This document shows, piece by piece, positions 60,767 through 64,000 of a DNA stretch of 64,000 bases; the first letter of the stretch is position 1; each line of letters starts with the position of its first letter. The notes under the pieces were generated by a model. It was not told the origin of the DNA. It worked only from the letters and a program-made list of their open reading frames with translations, and searched no databases. The position numbers and the translations under genes were made by a program. This stretch comes from Smithellaceae bacterium (lineage in GTDB: Bacteria; Desulfobacterota; Syntrophia; Syntrophales; Smithellaceae), in assembly GCA_030690945.1 (NCBI GenBank), contig JAUYFM010000024.1:1-64000 (forward strand), given 5' to 3'.

Positions 60767-61756
60767 GTGTCTGATGTGATCCATTTCCTTCAGGATAAAG
60801 CGCTGCTCGCGCCGCTGGCGGGTATTACCAATTTGCCGTTTCGGCTGATTGCCCGTGAGTTAGGCTGTGAACTGTGCTTCACCGAGATGATCAGCGCGAA
60901 CGGCCTGATTCGCGAATCAGTAAAAACAAACGAATATTTAAGAACGTGTCCAGAGGATCAACCGCTGGGTGTTCAGTTATTTGGGGCTGATCCCCATATT
61001 ATGGCGCAGGCGGCGGCTATTGTTGCAGGATGCCATCCGGACTTCATCGACATTAATATGGGCTGCCCGGTCAGAAAAGTCGTCAAAACTGGTTCCGGCG
61101 CCATGCTGATGAAAGACCCCATCCTTGCCGGTCGTATCATTGCAGCTGTGGTCAAATCGGTAAATGTGCCCGTTACGGTCAAGATCCGTTCCGGGTGGAG
61201 CCGTAGTTCCATCAATGCCGGGGAAATGGCCAGGATTGCTGAGGATGCAGGCGCTGCGGCGATTATTGTTCATGGCCGGACGGCCGATCAGGGGTTTTCC
61301 GGTCATGCCGATTGGGGTGTCATTGCGCAGGTCAAAAGCGCAGTTAAAATTCCGGTCATCGGCAACGGTGACATCTGGCAACCCGAGGATGCTTTCAAAA
61401 TGCGCACCCAAACCGGTTGCGACGCGGTGATGGTGGGCCGGGGTGCCCTCGGTAATCCATGGATATTCCGGGGAATTAATCAATTATCTTCGGGTTTTCC
61501 GGCCAATTGCCATCCTTCCCTGCCCGAGCGGCATACTATCATTAAAAAACACTGGGAAATGGAAACGCATTATTGCGGCAGGCGAATTGCCAACCGGTCT
61601 TTCCGCAAACATTTACTCTGGTATACCAAGGGATTGGCAGGTTCAGGCCGGTTCAGGGAAATCGTGGGAAAGATGACGGACAGCGATGCGATGTTGTCGG
61701 AATTGGACAGGTATTTTCAATCGCTTGCAGAATCGCAAACCAAAATAATGACTTGA
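60767..61756 (+). CDS. dusB: tRNA-dihydrouridine synthase (Dus)
   Basis: 329 aa. FMN barrel with LLAPLAGITNLPFRLIARELGCELCFTEMISANGLI, DINMGCPVRKVVKTGSGAMLMKDP (catalytic Cys in GCPVRK), VTVKIRSGW, IIVHGRTADQGFSG, VIGNGDI and VMVGRGALGNPWIF. Reduces uridine to dihydrouridine in tRNA. GTG start 3 bp after the nucleotidyltransferase stop. The subfamily (DusB) is inferred from the motif style. Confidence 0.92.
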   Translation: MSDVIHFLQDKALLAPLAGITNLPFRLIARELGCELCFTEMISANGLIRESVKTNEYLRTCPEDQPLGVQLFGADPHIMAQAAAIVAGCHPDFIDINMGCPVRKVVKTGSGAMLMKDPILAGRIIAAVVKSVNVPVTVKIRSGWSRSSINAGEMARIAEDAGAAAIIVHGRTADQGFSGHADWGVIAQVKSAVKIPVIGNGDIWQPEDAFKMRTQTGCDAVMVGRGALGNPWIFRGINQLSSGFPANCHPSLPERHTIIKKHWEMETHYCGRRIANRSFRKHLLWYTKGLAGSGRFREIVGKMTDSDAMLSELDRYFQSLAESQTKIMT

Positions 61757-61781
61757 CATTCCAGGAATGAATTGGCATAAA
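61753..61781 (+). promoter_or_regulatory. Sigma-70 promoter of the zapB-like/zapA genes
   Basis: TTGACA (61753-61758), 17-bp spacer, CATAAA (61776-61781). Starts within the last codons of dusB. Leader of about 55 nt before ATG 61843. Confidence 0.65.
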
Positions 61782-61842
61782 TAAAGACGAATTTAAAGCA
61801 GTGTCATTGGCGGTACATTCTGCAAAAAGGGTTGAATCAAAC

Positions 61843-62073
61843 ATGGAAATCGTTAAATTTACAGAGCTTGAAGATAAAATTAAGCATATTGTCAGTGAAC
61901 AGGTTTTTTTAAAAAAACAGATTTTAATATCGGAGGAAGCGCTAAAAAATAAAGAATTGGAGATAGAACAGTTACAAAGCAAAGTTAGGGTATTAGATGA
62001 GGAAAGGAACAGCGTACGCGCGAGGGTGGATTCACTGCTTGATTTACTTGCAGATATAGAAGTGGTAAAATAA
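61843..62073 (+). CDS. Small coiled-coil protein, ZapB-like
   Basis: 76 aa, almost entirely one predicted coiled coil: FTELEDKIKHIVSEQVFLKKQILISEEALKNKELEIEQLQSKVRVLDEERNSVRARVDSLLDLL. Size, composition and position directly before zapA fit the ZapB-type cell-division proteins. The sequence is too simple for a firm call. A GTG at 61801 would add 14 residues; the ATG is taken because of the typical MEIVKFTELE opening. Confidence 0.65.
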   Translation: MEIVKFTELEDKIKHIVSEQVFLKKQILISEEALKNKELEIEQLQSKVRVLDEERNSVRARVDSLLDLLADIEVVK

Positions 62074-62091
62074 TCTTCCAGGGCGTTGAAT

Positions 62092-62370
62092 TTGAAAAAG
62101 CGTTATGACATTAAAGTTTTAGGACAGGAACTTGCGGTTTTGAGTGATGCGGAAGATGAACAGGTGGCTAAGGTTGTCCGGTTTGTCAATGAAAAAATGG
62201 AAGATATTGTCCGATCCAGTGATGAACTCCGTATATTGGATGTGGCTATCCTGGCAGCTTTGAACATTACAGAAGATTTTTTGAAATTAAAGGGAGTTAA
62301 TCAGGATCTGTGCGAACAGCTTACGCATCGGTCTGAAAAATTAATTCAACTTATTGAAAACGCAAGTTAA
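62092..62370 (+). CDS. zapA: Cell division protein ZapA
   Basis: 92 aa. KKRYDIKVLGQELAVLSDAEDEQVAKVVRFVNEKMEDIVRSSDELRILDVAILAALNITEDFLKLKG is the ZapA globular head, and the C-terminal helix continues the coiled coil. Bundles FtsZ filaments. TTG start with AGGG eight bases upstream; another TTG lies two codons earlier. The 6S RNA gene follows, as in many proteobacteria. Confidence 0.88.
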   Translation: MKKRYDIKVLGQELAVLSDAEDEQVAKVVRFVNEKMEDIVRSSDELRILDVAILAALNITEDFLKLKGVNQDLCEQLTHRSEKLIQLIENAS

Positions 62371-62382
62371 TTTAAATATTTT
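62354..62382 (+). promoter_or_regulatory. Sigma-70 promoter of 6S RNA
   Basis: TTGAAA (62354-62359), 17-bp spacer, TATTTT (62377-62382), overlapping the end of zapA. Places the RNA start at about 62389. Confidence 0.7.
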
Positions 62383-62388
62383 ACCCCT

Positions 62389-62575
62389 GCGATGTGCGTG
62401 ATTGTCATTTGTTTTTGAGCCAACACTTTGAACCTGGGGCCTATACTTGTTTGCGGTGAGCATGTCCGCCTTTCCCGCTGGTCGGGTGGCAGAAAGCCTG
62501 AAACAAACAACACCGGGCGCCCACTTTTTAAAAGGTTCAAAATCGTGATTAACACGGCATAGGCGGGGATTTTTA
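62389..62575 (+). ncRNA. ssrS: 6S RNA
   Basis: About 185 nt between zapA and rny, the classical ssrS position. It carries the conserved segments GGTGAGCATG and GCAGAAAGCCTGAAAC, matching the corresponding part of E. coli 6S RNA. The halves pair: TTTGAACCT (about 62428) with AGGTTCAAA (about 62533), and the closing stem TGTGCGTG with CACGGCATA. This gives a long hairpin with a central open bubble that mimics an open promoter and traps sigma-70 polymerase. It ends near GGCGGGGATTTTT. The exact ends are estimates. Confidence 0.85.
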
Positions 62576-62771
62576 TTGATCCTGCCCTCCTTTTCTCTAT
62601 CGATATACATTTAACAATTATAATGAGCCATGAATCCTTCGGCAAAGTTGCCGATCAGTGCTTGCCGGAAGGTTTAAATATAATCCTGTTGAAGCTTTCT
62701 GTCTGATTATTCTGGCAAAAGCAGTTCATTAAGGCAGTTTATTCAATGGGATAAAAGAGGAGGAGATCATC

Positions 62772-64000
62772 ATGTTAAACGGCGGTTTGTTTGTCCTGTT
62801 TATAATAGTGGCAGTTTTGGCGGGTGCGGTTGTCGGTTATGTTCTGAAACAAATATTCACGGCAAAAAAAATCAAGGCCTCGGAAAGTCTGGCGGCGCGT
62901 ATTGTTGAGGAGTCCAAGAAGGAAGCCGAAACGATCAAAAAAGAAGCTATTTTGCAGGCTAAGGAAAATCTGCTGAAAATGAAGGCGGATTTTGACCGGG
63001 AAACTAAAGACGTAAAAAGTGATCTGGAAGGACTGGAAAAGCGTATTCGGACTAAAGAAGAAAATCTGGATAAGCGCATCGACACATTGTCGCAAAAAGA
63101 ATCAAATATCGAAGGGCGTGACAAAACTTTAAGCCAAAAAGAGAATGCCCTGGAGGAAAAACATCGACGTTTGGATGCGTTGGTGGAAGAGCAAAAAGAA
63201 AAATTAGAGAAAATTGCCGGCATAACGCCCGAAGAAGCGAAAAACATCCTCATCCAGTCGATGGAGACAGAAGCCAAGCGTGATGCGGCGGCGATTGTCC
63301 GTAAAATTGAAGAGGAAGCCAAGCTCACGGGGGATCGGAAAGCCCGGGAAATTATCGCTTATTCCATTCAAAGATACGCGGGAGATTATGTCGCGGAACA
63401 TACGGTCTCCGTCGTTAATCTGCCCAGCGAAGAAATGAAAGGACGCATCATCGGGCGCGAAGGCCGCAACATACGGGCGATTGAAGCAGCCACCGGCATC
63501 GACCTGATTGTTGATGATACGCCCGAAGCAGTGGTCCTTTCCAGCTTTGATCCGATTCGCCGAGAAGTGGCCAGGATTTCACTGGAACGGCTCATTCAGG
63601 ATGGACGCATTCATCCCGGCCGGATTGAGGAGATTGTCAAAAAAGTTCGGACGGAAGTGGAGCAGATTATCCGTGAAACCGGCGAGAAAGCGTCTTTCGA
63701 CTGTGGTGTTCACGACATCCATCCCGAAATCATCAACATGCTGGGCGCGCTGAAATACCGCACCAGTTATTCACAAAATGTTCTGCAACATTCCATTGAC
63801 GTGGCTTATCTGACAGGATTAATGGCCGCTGAGCTGAAAATGAACATCAAGGAAGCCAAGCGCGCGGGACTGCTGCACGACATCGGCAAAGCAGTTGATC
63901 ATAAGATTGAAGGAACGCACGCCGCTATCGGCGCCGACTTCGCCAAGCGCTTCGGCGAGAATCCACGCATTGTTCAGGCGATCGCCACGCACCACGACGA
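62772..64000 (+). CDS. rny: Ribonuclease Y (partial, runs off right edge)
   Basis: First 409 codons of about 520. N-terminal membrane helix ([17 protein letters not shown]), long charged coiled coil (about 35-190), a KH RNA-binding domain with [33 protein letters not shown], and the HD domain beginning [11 protein letters not shown]...[13 protein letters not shown], with further metal ligands in [16 protein letters not shown] and IATHHD at the edge. Endoribonuclease that initiates mRNA decay at the membrane. SD GAGGAG at 62758-62763. The C-terminal part lies outside the window. Confidence 0.96.
   Translation, partial: MLNGGLFVLFIIVAVLAGAVVGYVLKQIFTAKKIKASESLAARIVEESKKEAETIKKEAILQAKENLLKMKADFDRETKDVKSDLEGLEKRIRTKEENLDKRIDTLSQKESNIEGRDKTLSQKENALEEKHRRLDALVEEQKEKLEKIAGITPEEAKNILIQSMETEAKRDAAAIVRKIEEEAKLTGDRKAREIIAYSIQRYAGDYVAEHTVSVVNLPSEEMKGRIIGREGRNIRAIEAATGIDLIVDDTPEAVVLSSFDPIRREVARISLERLIQDGRIHPGRIEEIVKKVRTEVEQIIRETGEKASFDCGVHDIHPEIINMLGALKYRTSYSQNVLQHSIDVAYLTGLMAAELKMNIKEAKRAGLLHDIGKAVDHKIEGTHAAIGADFAKRFGENPRIVQAIATHHD

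Overview
The window reads as a chromosomal segment of an anaerobic Desulfobacterota-type (delta-proteobacterial) bacterium, most likely a Syntrophales relative such as Syntrophus or Smithella. That placement is inference from gene content: a large membrane H+-pyrophosphatase, indolepyruvate:ferredoxin oxidoreductase, membrane polyferredoxin, flavodiiron/rubredoxin/rubrerythrin oxygen defence, sigma-54 regulation, and the order ispE-tRNA-prs-rplY-pth and zapA-6S RNA-rny. Coding density is high. The main exception is an AT-rich island at about 28.4-31.2 kb.

0-13.4 kb: the tail of an IS4-type transposase, then an NtrB/NtrC-like two-component pair and three metal-handling blocks. These are a DUF2318/ABC-exporter operon, a CueP-like copper protein with a His/Met-rich partner, and a CusCBA-type efflux operon. 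Two sigma-54 promoters (near 2906 and 5895) each lie downstream of a pair of TGTAGA-N4-TCTACA-type dyads whose centres are exactly 20 bp apart. This ties the two-component system to the DUF2318/ABC operon and to CueP.

13.6-22.3 kb: one operon, aroF-aroB-pheA-aroDE-aroA-aroK-aroC-tyrA, encodes the whole shikimate pathway plus the Phe and Tyr branches. In front of it lie a strong sigma-70 promoter, a 31-codon leader peptide containing FGFWFYSYY, and overlapping hairpins, which together look like an aromatic-amino-acid attenuator.

22.6-28.3 kb: a sirtuin, an NRDE-family protein, a class II-like histone-deacetylase homologue, and a reverse-strand DUF362/polyferredoxin pair. Palindromic repeats are scattered through this part. 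28.4-31.2 kb: an accessory island with decayed restriction-modification genes, an HNH endonuclease, and a CopG/RelE-type toxin-antitoxin pair flanked by two integron attC-like hairpins.

31.2-45 kb: thiolase, NMO-type flavoprotein, tRNA-Asn, an FrhB-like protein, iorAB, a flavodiiron/rubredoxin/rubrerythrin operon, MipA, a small membrane protein and MutS. 45-64 kb: housekeeping. RpoH diverges from a DacZ-like diadenylate cyclase and ClpB; then come ispE, tRNA-Gln, prs, rplY, pth, hppA, purD, two CNNM/CorC paralogues, a GlmU-like nucleotidyltransferase, a Dus enzyme, a coiled-coil protein, zapA, 6S RNA and the start of rny, which runs off the right edge.
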